The notes under the pieces are model-generated. The model saw only the letters and a list, made by a program, of their open reading frames with translations. It was not told the origin of the DNA and did not search any database. From assembly GCF_030272615.1 (NCBI RefSeq), contig NC_081409.1:532312291-532376290 (forward strand): a DNA stretch of 64,000 bases, read 5' to 3'. Shown one piece after another: positions 22,313 through 34,500 of this stretch. Position 1 is the first letter of the stretch, and the number at the start of each line of letters is the position of its first letter. The position numbers and the translations under genes are program-made. Source of the stretch: Cryptomeria japonica. Its lineage: Eukaryota; Streptophyta; Pinopsida; Cupressales; Cupressaceae.

Positions 22313-24272
22313 ACTTTATAAATACTTGAAGATGCAAGAAAAAATGGTCTTCAACAATCCTAAGTGAGTATCCCACCCACTCTTCAAGTTATGCAAAACA
22401 ATGATGAAGGCACTGAAGACATAGGCATATAACTCTACATCCTTCAATTCAGACAGAACAGGTTGAGCCATTGTCTTTAAACAATCAACTTTATTGCTCA
22501 ACACGGTGTCCATTTGGAGAGCAATAAGGTTGCGGAGCTCACATACTCACTTCAAAATTCTCTCCTTTTCTGAATTTAGGCTGGAGATTTGATCTGTAAG
22601 AGGCATCACCTAACCTTCTATACTATTGGCAAGGGAAACATTAGAGTCAAATGTTTGAGATATGCTATCAAGTTTTCCCTGGCAAACACTTATCTATTTA
22701 TCAAAATATGAATTGAATTTGGATATTGAAAGGCATGACTTGTATATTTTTCTTCCTTCAGTGCATCGGAAATAGTCTGCAATCCTTTATTTAATATGAC
22801 TCTATCATCCTCAATCATTTTCCTAAAGGTCTACATTCTCACCTCCTTGAATCTATCCAACACCTTCTTGGTGGTTGCCTTCTCTAATGATTCAAAATTG
22901 CTATTAATTCTATTGATTAACTGTAAGAGCTTATCGAAGAGGCTGGAATTTGGATCTGGTTGTACTTATGGTACCACCTTCTATAAAATTTCTATAGACA
23001 TCTCAATTAATTTCTTATCCCCACTTTCTGATTTTACCAAGTCCTAACTAGCTTGAGCCTAGATGACTGATGCTACCATTAACCTTTCTATCAAGGACAT
23101 TTGTCCAATATCAATAGGTTTATCAAAATTGATAGAAATCTATGGGAGAATTCTTTTTCCTTTGTCCTTAGGAGTATCAATTCCCGTGACTACTAGGACA
23201 TTGTCAGTTCTCTACTCTTCATTCTCATGTACCTTATCTTGCTTACTATCCTTCTCTACCTCTTCTCTTCCTGTAACCTATTGTTGCACAGTAATATCTT
23301 CTTCTTTATCCTTCTCCTTCTCTTCAGCCCGTGCATTGGTGTTGCCACTTGGTGCAATATCATCCTTAGGATTCTCTTGGGCCTCTTCACCTTTCATCTC
23401 CACTATCTCCAAATGATCAAATGGAGGATTTTGACTGTCAGCAACATTAAGGGTTCAATGAGTCTGATCTACCAGATGAGAGGAGTCATTCTTCAGAGAT
23501 TCATCATCATTTATTGACACCCAATTGAGTTTTAGAAATTTTTTTAATATTACTTGTGTCTCTTCTCTGACTTCTTCAACTTTACCAGCCATAAGCCTGT
23601 TAACTCTGTTCTTGCTCCTAAATTCCTTCCAGTTAGCCAACTCCATAAGTCTATCAACTTCTTCTCGAGATATGCAAGCACTAATGTTTTTCAACTCATG
23701 CCCTTTCATTTATTTGTCTAATCTTCTTGTTGTTAGTCTCCTAGCATCAAGAATATTATGCAAATCTTTGGGAATACTGCATTCTAGCTCCATTAACGAT
23801 TTGCTGAAGTTATGCAGATGCAATACAATAACTTCCTCAACTTCCCTTTGCTCATTTTCATCAAAATCATCATAGTATACACTGATTTTTAACATTGTCA
23901 TCCTTTACAATTTCATCAATCAATTCTTTTGTAGATAAAGGAGGAATAAAGGTATATTTACCTTCTACCTTGCTGGATTCAAGGTCCTTATCAAATTTTG
24001 TTCTCACCTTTCTTCCTCTTTTAGGCCTGCCAGTGAGAGAGGGTTTTGATTTTGTCTTCTTGCTTTGCACACCACCAAATTGAGGCTTCCAGATTACTCT
24101 GACAAATTCACCTTTCTTCTTTGCTCTCTGCTTCCTTGTCTAACTTGGTTTTAGAAGCAACAAGGGATATAGCTACATAAGTTCTCTTTGGATTCTCCTT
24201 TTGCTTCAACACATCTTTTTTGGATGAGCTCTATGCTATAGATGACTTCACCAGAGTGGGAGAAGACTTAGT
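22313..24272 (-). pseudogene. NA3 ORF2, C-terminal half, decayed
   Basis: Open segments on the minus strand at 24070-23870, 23901-23710, 23709-23455 and 22513-22316 align in order with NA2 ORF2. The basic zone is SLTGRPKRGRKVRTKF. The conserved box is VYYDDFDENEQREVEE (NA2: FYYENLDDDEKREVEK), followed by NILDARRLT (NA2: ENLDARGLS). The end motif is LKSGWDTHLGLL...IFKYL. At least one frameshift (near 23890) and several stops break it. Upstream the frame is cut by GagE at 24272. This third copy shows that the C-terminal half of ORF2 is under the same protein-level conservation as the N-terminal half. Confidence 0.7.
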
Positions 24273-26265
24273 TGAAGGAACACAATGGATCACTAACAGG
24301 GAGTGAATAAGTGGTAATCAATAAAACTTTTGCCTTCTAAAGATCTAAGCAACAATAAAATTAATTACAAAACCATAAGCAAATATATTTAGAGGATCAA
24401 CACACACACATAAAAGACACATTACATAACACCAAATGTACGAGGAAAACCTAATGTGGGAAAAACCTCGATGAGAATAGCTACGGGAGTCTACTAATCC
24501 AATCTAGCCTCATAATAAAATCACAGGTTACAACTTTTACGGGCACCAATGCAAGGAGAACCAACCCTTGCAGTTTATAAGCTTCTACTCAAAGGAGAAA
24601 CTACCCCCGCTCTGAGTACCCACTAAGAGATTACAATGGATGTAATTACAAATACATTTTATATACCTTGTTGCAAATGAGGTTTTGTAGCACCTTACTG
24701 ATCTGCTCTCTTTCTGATCTCTTATTCTATGTTCTTTGTTCTTTATCTGTCTTTGTACTTGATCTTTGCTCTCTTCTCTCTGTCTTATGCTAAAAAAACT
24801 TCTCCTCTTCTACCTTTTTTCCTTTCTACCTTGGCTCTATACACTGTGGCTTCTATTTCTCTCTCTCACTTGGTCTTTGTTGTATTCTCTTCTCTTTTCT
24901 GCTCTCTGCGTATTCACCCTGCAGCCACAACATACTACTCTCTGTTCTCTCCTAAGCTACTTTTCTTCTCCATAACAACACACACTCATCCAACTCCATC
25001 AACTCAAAAAATATACTAGCAAGTATATGTTGTTGTCCTCAAAATCCACATCTAGGAGGTCAGTTCGATCATGAATCATCACTTGTAGGACAATAGTTGT
25101 TATTCCTCGCTGTTATGCCAAGTAGTTTGTACAATTTCCTATGCATCATGTAGATTATTCATTCAATCGGTTTGCATTCTCCCAATTGGCAATCTGAGTT
25201 CCCAGACACACAAACAACTAACCTATCTTCATGATCAACTTTGAATCTGAGTCATTCATCTTTCTAGATTCAACCAGGAGGACTTGATCATAATATCATC
25301 GTGGTGGTGCCATATGCCACATCATCACCAAGTTGTACTCTACCTTCTCTAACACTTTTCCACACATCTCTCCAATCTCAACTACCTCAACTACTCTTGC
25401 CAAATCACATCAAATGACTCTCCATTCGGTCAGGTCTTTATATGTAATATTTCCCTCTAAGAATAGATTCAAAATCTAATCTCCTTGACCTCTGAGATAT
25501 TGTGTTTACTTACTGATCAAATTCTCTATATACCACTCAGATAGATAGTCATCATCCATAAATGCATTCTCTATACATAGATTACTAAAGATATTAATCT
25601 CAATCTTCTATTCAAGGATATAGTTTGCTCGTAGATTGGATTTCCCTCGAATCGACCACTTGCATTGAATGACTCTTCTTTGTTTCCCTAGATGTTCTCT
25701 ATAGTGGGTTGCTATTTTTAGCAAGCTAAATCTACCTCATAGATTTGGTTCTGCCATTGTCAATCACTTCGAGCCCTACAAAAACATCCACCTGGTCCAC
25801 CATTAATCCATTCTCCATCCTCTGTCAACCTACTTAGAAAAGACAGACAACAACCTCCATGAGATGCACTAACTTTGCAAATTTGATTTGTTATGTCCAC
25901 CAAGGAGCCACATGTCTTCATATTCTTCTTCCAGATCAGATAGTCAAGGTTGGTCAGCAACCACGTAAATCATTTTCCCTATCATCATGCACACATCTTC
26001 TTATTCATCATCCAATTCACTTGGTCAATCCTAGTCAACTACCATGTGGACCTCTAAGACTATCAGATTGTAGTGATGGACACAAAGTCGATCACAATCT
26101 TCAATTCTGTCTGCAAAATACCCCTTCATCACTTTGACAGGTGTTCTCTAATTTCCTCAGTACACACCACATTGTCGGGTCTGACTGTGTCAAAGCTTAT
26201 GTGGACTGTCAAGCTACTCAAATCCTTTGAACTTCATACTGTAGTTGATCTTTGTGTTATACACC

Positions 26266-26805
26266 TTGTGGGGTAATCTTCAAGAGGCCTCCCTCCTTCT
26301 TTTTTAGCCCGCACCACATTAGCAGGGTCTTTTAACTCATGCGGGATAATCTTTATCTTCCCTTGACAAGAAAATTCTTATCCCACGGCCCTTTCCTCAT
26401 CCCCACGAAGATGCGTGGGATAAGAAAACCTTCTTTTTCCTTTGTACTCTTATCCTGCAATAATGTTCTTGGAGTTGTAAACCCTCATGGGATAAGGGTT
26501 TTCTTCAAGGCATTCATCGCTTGGTAGCCTGCGTGACATCTTGTGTGCATCTTAGCCCATGTGGGATAAGGGAATCTACAATCTTCCCTTTAGTTTCTTA
26601 TCCCATGCGACTTTTGTTAGTCACTCTCGATACCGTGGGATAAGAGAGAACATCTCTCCACTTTGACCTCCTTTGACTTTTGTTATCCTGCAAGATTTCT
26701 TACATGCAAATAATATGCCATGAGATAAGGAGGTTCATTGTTTTCTTCAATTAAGTGTTATCCCACAAGTTTATCTAACCCTCTATAACATGTTGCGAGA
26801 TAAGC
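26266..26805. repeat. Dispersed GTGGGATAAG word array, both orientations
   Basis: About thirteen copies or near-copies of (G)TGGGATAAG and its complement CTTATCCCAC, at irregular 25-45 bp spacing. Examples: 26377 (CTTATCCCACGG), 26413 (GCGTGGGATAAG), 26558 (CATGTGGGATAAG), 26597 (CTTATCCCATGC), 26633 (CCGTGGGATAAG), 26757 (GTTATCCCACAAG). The core GATAAG equals the plant I-box/GATA-factor core, so enhancer repeats in U3 are one reading. Confidence 0.7.
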
Positions 26806-26812
26806 CAAGCAA

Positions 26813-27035
26813 CATAACCTGCACATTATTGACATCCTCTTCTGCGAGACCAGTACGACCAACCAATTATGTTATTGACAACCCCAGTCACATAACCAAT
26901 GTGTTATTGACACTTGTAGACACATAACCATCATGTTATTGACACTTCCTGTCATAGTACATAGAATCCCTTTGGTCATAGAAATAGCGATAACCTCCAT
27001 ATTATTGACAAATCAGTCACGTGTTATTGACATCT
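26813..27035. repeat. ATAACC(N4-6)TGTTATTGACA array
   Basis: Five to six copies, e.g. 26890-26913 (CATAACCAATGTGTTATTG..) and 26922 on (CATAACCATCATGTTATTG..), with decayed ones at 26813, 26865, 26988 and 27020. Each unit is itself a small inverted repeat (ATAAC/GTTAT). It lies directly beside the GTGGGATAAG array. Confidence 0.65.
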
Positions 27036-27647
27036 ATAGTTACACCTATCCTGATTCAAACTAGTTTGCTTGATGCCTTTACAATTTCCCTTTGTCTTCT
27101 TCATTCAATTACTTGTCCTCTTAGAACATTTCAGGCTTGCCTTCTGTATCTCCTTGTGTGTATAACAAGGTGTGTTATATGATGCTGCAGTAGTACTTAT
27201 GCTCTTGGTCCTCTATCCACCTTTATCAACCTCCATGTGTACTAATTTACTGATTTAACTCTGCTACCCTGATACAACACTATATCAGCTACTCTGATCT
27301 TCCTCTGGGATATGAATCATTACTGCATCACTGAACTTTCCATCCTAATGTCTCTTCATGCCTTTTCATCTCTCTACCTCTCCATCTAGTGGGTGTCCTA
27401 CATGTCTCTACATTCCAGTGAGTGTGGAGCTATCACTTGCATATTATTCTTCAAGTTGCACATGTAATTTATGGCACTTATCATCTCTACATATTTGTCC
27501 ATTGTAGCATCTCCACTATTGACATCAATCAACTCTGCATGCCTACTACATCTTCATCTAGTGTATGTACTGTATGTATCTTTGCAACTTCATCAACTCA
27601 GCCCTGCACACACACATGTTGACATCAATGACAATTCAATGCCAACA

Positions 27648-28887
27648 ATCTCCCCCTTTGGCATTGATGTCAACACCAATCATTACTCTCCCCCTTTTAC
27701 AACAATGGAAAAGGGGCTAGCAACCATATGAATTCTGATACCAACATATATACTTCTCATCACTCTCTCCCTTTGAATCATTTGATTGTGTGCACTAGTG
27801 CTAATTTTCACTCTTCCCTTTTTATCTTAGACCATCTTTATCAGTAGGATCTCTATAGTCATCCTCTTGATCTTTAAGAAAATTGAAGCACATGTTGTCC
27901 TTTGATACACAACAGTGAAGGGATCTTCCATTTTTTGGTCATGACACATTTGCAATACCTGCTACCATTATACTAACCTCATTAACTCGACTCAAAACAC
28001 ATGTCACTTCCCCTATGACAATTACACTATACATGTGGTCAATAACATCGTGCTAACTTCAAAAACACCACAATTTATCCTCCTTTTGCAATAGCAACAC
28101 TTTCTATCAATGCGATATCCCTTTCTAAGTAATAGTCTCCCCTATTACTTTCTCATCCACTGCACATGCAATCTTTCTATTGTCCACTTGAGCAATGGTC
28201 TTCTCCTAGGAAAAATAACCTCTATGCTCTATTTCCCTTGGAGCACACACATAGTCAAGGATGAAAAAGGATGTAATCAATAAGCCCCCCCTGATCCAAA
28301 GAACCTTTATGATTGTCTACATCTCTGCTACCCATATGCTAGATGAACCATTATTACAATATAAAAAGCAGTGCCAATATTGCTTATTAAAAAATTGCTT
28401 GTCTCCCCTTGAGACCTGCAACTCCCATGCTGAAACGTCCCACATCTTAATCTTATTTTCTATCTTTCATCTTCATTCTTTCTAACCTATCATGCTACTT
28501 CATAATGATCTATATGCCAACAATGTCATATATTGGTATGCTTCCAAGTCATAAACTTCTACAACTCCCAACTTCAACAAAATTTTTAAACATTTTATAC
28601 TAAGTAAACATTAACTACATATGAACAATCATCCTCCTTGGATTCTTCCCTATCACTTAATGTCCTCAACTCCATTTACATTTTATCCTCTGCATAAATC
28701 ATTTGCCTCCACTTCATCATCATCAACTATAAAATCCACCATCTCGTCTTCTTCCTCCATGTCATCCTTTTAAAAATGGTTTTCCTTATATCCGCAACAT
28801 CTTGTCCTTGCACTTGTCCTTTTTGAAAAACTTTGGGGGAAAAAAGGTATGATCAATGTGTAGCTCCCCTAAAATTCTGCATCTCCT
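27648..28887 (-). other. GagE 3' untranslated region with polypurine tracts
   Basis: Polypurine tracts are complementary to ATCTCCCCCTTTGG (27648, touching the LTR) and CTCTCCCCCTTTT (~27688). The remaining 1.1 kb has only short frames, and I see no protein. The block complementary to CATCAATGCC before the PPT is shared with the Copia elements. Confidence 0.6.
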
Positions 28888-30268
28888 TTAAGCCTTAGAA
28901 GATGTCACCTGTGCATTGAATGCAGAGTGCCTACACATGGCTATATCCTCTTGTTTTCTTCTCCAAACTTTCTTGGTATCCCTTTGTTTCTTACTTTCAA
29001 TTATTGGAGTAACATTTGTCATTTTCCTTTTCCTGAAAACCCTTGATCTACAATATTTTGTAGTGTGGCCAAAATTATTGCAATTGTAGCAAACTATGTT
29101 CTTACTGACTTGATGATCAGAGGACCTCCTATCAATATGATTTGTATTTCTTCTCCTGACAATGTCTCTATGAGCAGCTAACAGAATAACATAATTTCTT
29201 GACCTTCTTGGAGCACTTTTGATTTTGTTCCATACAAGTCTTTGTCTCTCATACATTCTATCATCTCTTCCATGTTGACCATAGTTGCTATACCTTGCCC
29301 TTTTATTGAAGGAGGAAGTATAGGGGCTTCCATATGACTGTAAACTTTTCTTTCTATATTCATGACTCCTATGACCAATATTATTGCAACTATAACATAC
29401 AATATTTACACTTCTAGAAGAAGCAAATGGACTCTTCCTATCATAGATGGGAGTAGATCTATGCATGAGTCTACAACTCAACATACTATGTCCATATGCA
29501 TTACATCTTTGACAAATTATATTTTTATTTCTAGAAAATGCTCCTTTATAATTCCTAGACCCTTTCCTACATTCACTTGCCCTATGGCCATAACTTTTAC
29601 ATGGAAAACAATAACCAAAGAAGGATGGCTTATAACTTACAAATTTATTTTTCCAAACATGTCGAGATCTTGTAGGCATGTTTGCTCCATTCCTTCTTCT
29701 ATCTCGGTAGTTGATCTTGGGATATTTATTTGTTGCAGTTATTTCTTCTGATCCTTTTTATCTCTGCATTTGTTTAGTCTTGTGAGCAACAACATATTCT
29801 GATCTTTTTCTAGTAGGAGGTCTCCTAAAGTTTCTTCTTGTGTCCTTATTTTGGATGAAGCCACCTCCATTCAATTTTCCTTTTCAATTTGAATCAATAT
29901 TGTTCTTTATTGTGGTAGCTGCTAGTGCATTTAAACTTTTAGCTATAGTGGTCATATCAATCTTCTTCCTTGGAGCTTTATTGACTATGAAAGTTTGTCT
30001 ATTACTTGAGGAAACAAAGCGAATTTCTTTGTTGGAGGTATCCTTTCTTGTGGAGTATTAGCCAAATTCATATACAACACCATTAGTATCCTTGGAGTGC
30101 TTTTGTTTACTCAACATTTTATCCAAAGCCTCAATGCTGCCCTTATTTTTGATTCTTGTCTTAAGTTCATCCTGGCACTTCTCAAGTTCCTTTCTGAGAC
30201 CCACAATTTCTTCCTCCATATTTTGATACTCTTTCTCCTTGGCCTCCAAATCTGATTTTTTTACTTCA
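28888..30268 (-). pseudogene. GagE gag, C-terminal part: coiled coil and four zinc knuckles
   Basis: On the minus strand it resumes at the CopC target duplication with a charged helix (KSDLEAKEKEYQNMEEEI, LRKELEKCQDEL) and stays in one frame to the stop at 28888-28890. The 263-codon end is Arg/Ser/Asn-rich with knuckles CFPCKSYGHRASEC, CQRCNAYGHSMLSC, CYSCNNIGHRSHEY (last Cys lost) and CYNCNNFGHTTKYC. A few stops lie between 30057 and 29680. Role: RNA packaging nucleocapsid by family analogy. The knuckle number equals NA1/NA2, but spacers and sequence differ clearly. Confidence 0.78.
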
Positions 30269-31526
30269 TGTTGGCAATTTGGAATTGATAATGTGTTGCA
30301 TTCAAGTTTTGTCATTGATGACAACATCAGTTGTTTTGGTTGTTTACCTATTTCCGATTGGTTCTGGTAGAGTGGTTGATTATGATATTGATCCAGTAGG
30401 ATCCAGTATGATTTTCTTTGTGGAATTGGTTGGGATATGTCATTCATGCTATTTAGATGTGTATCACAATTAGTTAACTCAAGATTTGATGACTCAGGAG
30501 CTATCATTTGTTCTAGTGAGCCTTTTGGTCACCGATAAGGGTTTTACCGATAGAGCTTTGTTGAAGATCTTTTGATGCACATGATAAGTGGTGTTGGTGT
30601 GGCTTCTAGATGGATTTTAGGATGTTGTTGGTTATCTTGTTCCTATTCTAGTTCATCGGTGGTGTTGGATTTGGTTTATGGCAACCTATTTTGGTTCCGG
30701 TATTATCTAGGTTATGGACCGATTTCTGTAACGTGTTGGAGGATGTTCCTAATGCGTTATCAGCAAGATTTAATGATTGGTTTACATTGTTTTCATCCTA
30801 AGCCGACTTAGTTAATCATTGGTTTATGGGTTTATGTTATGAATTTATTATATTATCTTTTAGGTGGCCGACCTAATTGTTTAGGTCCTTGGTTGGTATA
30901 AATATGATGTAAGATCTCTTCGTAGATCATAGGTTAATAGATCAAGGTTATGGGATGATCTATGTGTGAATAATGTTGTAATCATATGCAAAAGGTTTGG
31001 TTGATCATAGGTGATCTATTTGGGTTTGTAAGAGAGGTTTAAGCCTTCTGGTATTGAGCTTAACTAGAACTGTACTCAGACATACGAGATGCTATACTTG
31101 TAGTTTACTCTTCTTTTGAGATTGTAGTTCGATGTTTATGTAGTGAGTGAGGCTCCTTTTTGTGATGAGAAGTGTGCTCTAGGATGTTGGCCTTCCTGCA
31201 TGTACAAGAACCTCATATTGTAATCACATACTTACTGCAGAAGTATTATTTGATTGTGGGTAGGCTTCCCACTGTGGTTTTTCCCTTTATCGGGTTTTCC
31301 ACGTACAAATCTTGGTGTCATGTGTTATGGATGGACGGTAACTATTATGTGATTTATGTTTATGTTTAAATTATTTATCAATCATTCTAGTATTTGGTTT
31401 ATGCATTCTGCTATTAAGTTTATGTGTTTTGATAATAAGGATTTAAATGCTTAAAGTTCTATAATCTGGTGACAACTGATTCACCCCCCCTCTCAGTTGT
31501 CCTCTGGTTATCTGAGCTATCTAACA
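30269..31526 (+). repeat. CopC 5' LTR (1,258 bp)
   Basis: TGTTGGCAATTTGG ... TATCTAACA. TATA box 30897-30905. U5 block 31266-31320. Perfect 9 bp hairpin with arms GACAACTGA (31471-31479) and TCAGTTGTC (31493-31501) around a C-rich 13 nt loop. Confidence 0.92.
30897..30905 (+). promoter_or_regulatory. TATA box of the CopC 5' LTR
   Basis: TATAAATAT in the same GGTATAAATATGATGTAAG context as CopA. It is the likely promoter of the genomic transcript. Confidence 0.6.
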
Positions 31527-31528
31527 AT

Positions 31529-31540
31529 TGGTATTAGAGA
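31529..31540 (+). other. CopC primer-binding site
   Basis: TGGTATTAGAGA, two changes from the canonical initiator Met-tRNA PBS, 2 nt after the LTR. Confidence 0.8.
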
Positions 31541-31582
31541 TTGGTCATCTCCAAAGAATCTTAACCACTTGAGGAATATCCT

Positions 31583-34500
31583 ATGGCATCTAACAGTTCA
31601 AGTTCATCTACTACTGTTGTTTTTCAGAGAGAAATTCCTAGGTTTGATGGAACAAATTACAGGGTATGAAAGATTCAGATGGAGAATCATCTGATATGTC
31701 TTGGAAAGGAGATTTGGGAGATCACTAAGAATGGTGTTACATCATTTAGTCCAGTATCTGGAAATCCTCCTCTGGATGGTTTGGATAAAGAGCTTGAGAA
31801 TGATTGTAGAGCTAGAGAAGCCCTTTTGTGTGCACTTTCTGATCAACAAATTATAGGACTAACTGACAAATCAACTACAAAGGCTATATAAGACAAATTG
31901 GAGACTCTAAATGAAGGTGAACCTATTGTTAAAATTGCTAAACTTGATGGTTACCGAGTAAGGTATAAAAATATAAAGATGGAAGAAGATGAAAGGATTA
32001 CTGCTTTTATGGAGAGAGTTAATGATATTGTTTTGGGAATTCAATGTTGTGGTGGATCTCTGAGCGAAGATGAAATAGTTTCTAAAGTATTGAGAGTTTT
32101 GCCACCGACTTATAAGATGAAGGGTACTACAATTAATAAGCTTAAAACTATGACAAACACCTCTGCTAATAGAGATACCTTGGTTGGGAAATTATCTGCT
32201 TTTGAGCTTGAGGAATTTGGACATTTTGGAACTATTAAATTTGAACTTTCTTTTCATGCATCTACATCATGTACCGACAAGAGTGATTGGAAAGCTTTAT
32301 ATGTAAAGGGACTAGAGGATATGAAGAAAGAAGATGAAGATTTTGAGAAAATTGAAGCCTTATTTCCTAGAAGAGTACCTAAAGGACCATCAAGAAGTAA
32401 GTATGAAGGAAAATCACCTTTTAAATGCTTTGCATGTATTAAAATAGGTCATTTTGTATCTAGAAGTCTTGAAAGGAATTCAAGATTTGAAGAAAGAGAT
32501 AGAAGATCTTTTAGGCCTAACCATAATTATCAAAACAAGCATAAGTACAGGAAAAACAAAGATAAATCATGTTACAATGTGGATGTGGATGGTGTGACTA
32601 ATTCTGATGATGAACCGACACAAGATTCAGCTAGTGGATCTGGCAATGGAAAGGAATGGGTATTTTTGGCTATCAAGGAAGATGATATAGTACTTGAAGA
32701 GAAGGCCCTTACTACTAAAATTGAAGACAAGGATGAATGGGTAATTGACTAGATGTTCACATCATATGATTGGAGATAAAAGGAAGTTCTTATCTATGCA
32801 AGAATTTGATGGTGGTCTGGTTAGATTTGGAGATGACAAAGCACACATGATCAACGGAAAAGGAACAATATCACTGGAGGATAAGCATAAAATTGATAAT
32901 GTTTATTATGTTGAAGGTTTAAGGTACAATATTTTGAGTGTATGACAATTGGTGGATAAGGGATTTCAGTTACAGTTAAAAGATGTAAAATGCAAGATTA
33001 TCACCACATTTGGTTTGGAAATTGCAACCGGACTAAAGGTAATATAATTCATTTGAACTCTGGTGAGAAGACATGTTTGATTGCACAAATTGATGAGAGT
33101 TGGCTATGGAATAAGAGGTTGTGTCATGTGAATTTTGATTGCATTGTGAAGATTAGTTCTACTAAGGTAGTTAGAGATATACCTAAGATTGTAAAGCCCT
33201 ATAATCTGGTTTGTAAAGATTTCCAAATGGGAAAACAAGTCAGGATTTATTTTAAGAGTATACAAGAAAAATATAATGATGTTCTTGATCTTATTCATAT
33301 TGATTTGTGTGGTACTGCTAGAATCAAAAGTTTTTAGGGTGATAGATATTTCATGCTAATCATTGATTATTATTCTAGAATGACATGGGTTACTTTTCTA
33401 AGGGAGAAGTCTGAAGAATTTGCAAAGATTAAAATATTTAAAGCTAAAGATGAGATAGAAACATGATTGAAGATTAAATTCTGAAGGTCATATTAGGGTG
33501 GAGAATTCACATCTAGTAAATTTAACAGTTATTGTGAGAAGAATGGGATAAGAAGATAGTTGTCTGCACCTCAGACACCTCAACAGAATGGAGTTGTGCA
33601 AAGGAAGAACATAACTATCTTGGATGCAGCTAGAACCATGATGATGGAAGTTAATCTGCCTCATATCTACTAGAGAGAAGCTATAAGCACAATGGTATAC
33701 ACATTCAACAGAGTTCATATCAAAGGAGATACTGGTAAGATACCTTATGAGTTATGGTTTGGTCATACACTGACAGTTAAGTATTTCAGAATCTTTGGTA
33801 GTAAATGCTATATCAAAAGAGATGATTCTATGGGAAAGTTTGATACTAGATGTGATGAAGGAATATTTCTTGGTTATTCTAATGAAAGAAAAGCATATAG
33901 ATGTTATAACAAAAGATTGCAGAGAGTACAAATGTCAAAGTGGATGAACAAAACAAAAGTCAAATCACAACTTATGAGAGAGAATTGATAGTGAAAATGA
34001 TCATAACTGAACCGGTAGCACCTATACTAGAACAAAATGCTGAACCAGTTACTTCGACAATATAAAAAAATTCAACAATAACTGAAGATCAGGACTAAGG
34101 AATAGAAAATCAGAAGACTCTTAGGTATGTAAGGTTGAATCATTTTGAAGATCCGATCATTGGAGACAAAAGAAAAGGAGTGATGACAAGAAGAAGGTTG
34201 GCAGCTGATGAGGTATGTTTTATTTCTCAAGTTGAACTAGCGTCAGTAATTGAAGCTTGTAAAGATGAATATTGGATGAAAGCTATGGAAGAAGAATTAG
34301 ATCAAATAGAAAATAATAACACATGAACTTTAGTTCCCCGACCTATAATAAGAATGTTATTGGAACTAAATGGGTTTTCAGAAATAAATTGAATGAGGAA
34401 GGACAAGTTGTAAGGAATAAAGATAGATTGGATTGAGAAGGATATTCTCAAAAGGAAGGAATTGATTCTAGTGAAACCTTTGGACAGGTAGCTAGGATTG

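Larger units (their letters stand above)
21179..24272 (-). mobile_element. NA3: partial element of the NA1/NA2 family, broken by GagE
   Basis: On the minus strand, the C-terminal half of ORF2 (24272 to ~22310) is followed by three PPT copies and one LTR (22100-21179). The LTR start TGTTGGAAATTGACACTC matches NA2, and the ORF2 C-terminal half matches NA2 at protein level. The rest of the element (5' LTR, ORF1, ORF2 N-terminal part) would lie beyond GagE and is not found in the window. Confidence 0.75.
24273..27647 (-). repeat. GagE 3' LTR (3,375 bp)
   Basis: On the minus strand it begins TGTTGGCATTGAATTG directly after the PPT and ends GTGTTCCTTCA. The last ~190 bp match the 5' LTR remnant at 45250-45435. 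It is unusually long beside the 0.8-1.3 kb LTRs around it. It includes two arrays of short repeated words (26266-27035) and a long pyrimidine-rich stretch (plus strand 24720-24990) that makes spurious hydrophobic frames. Confidence 0.72.

Noticed and set aside
24729-25019. Hydrophobic frame of 96 codons (membrane-protein-like)
   Set aside because: It lies in the pyrimidine-rich part of the GagE LTR, overlaps another hydrophobic frame in a different phase, and reflects T/C composition only.
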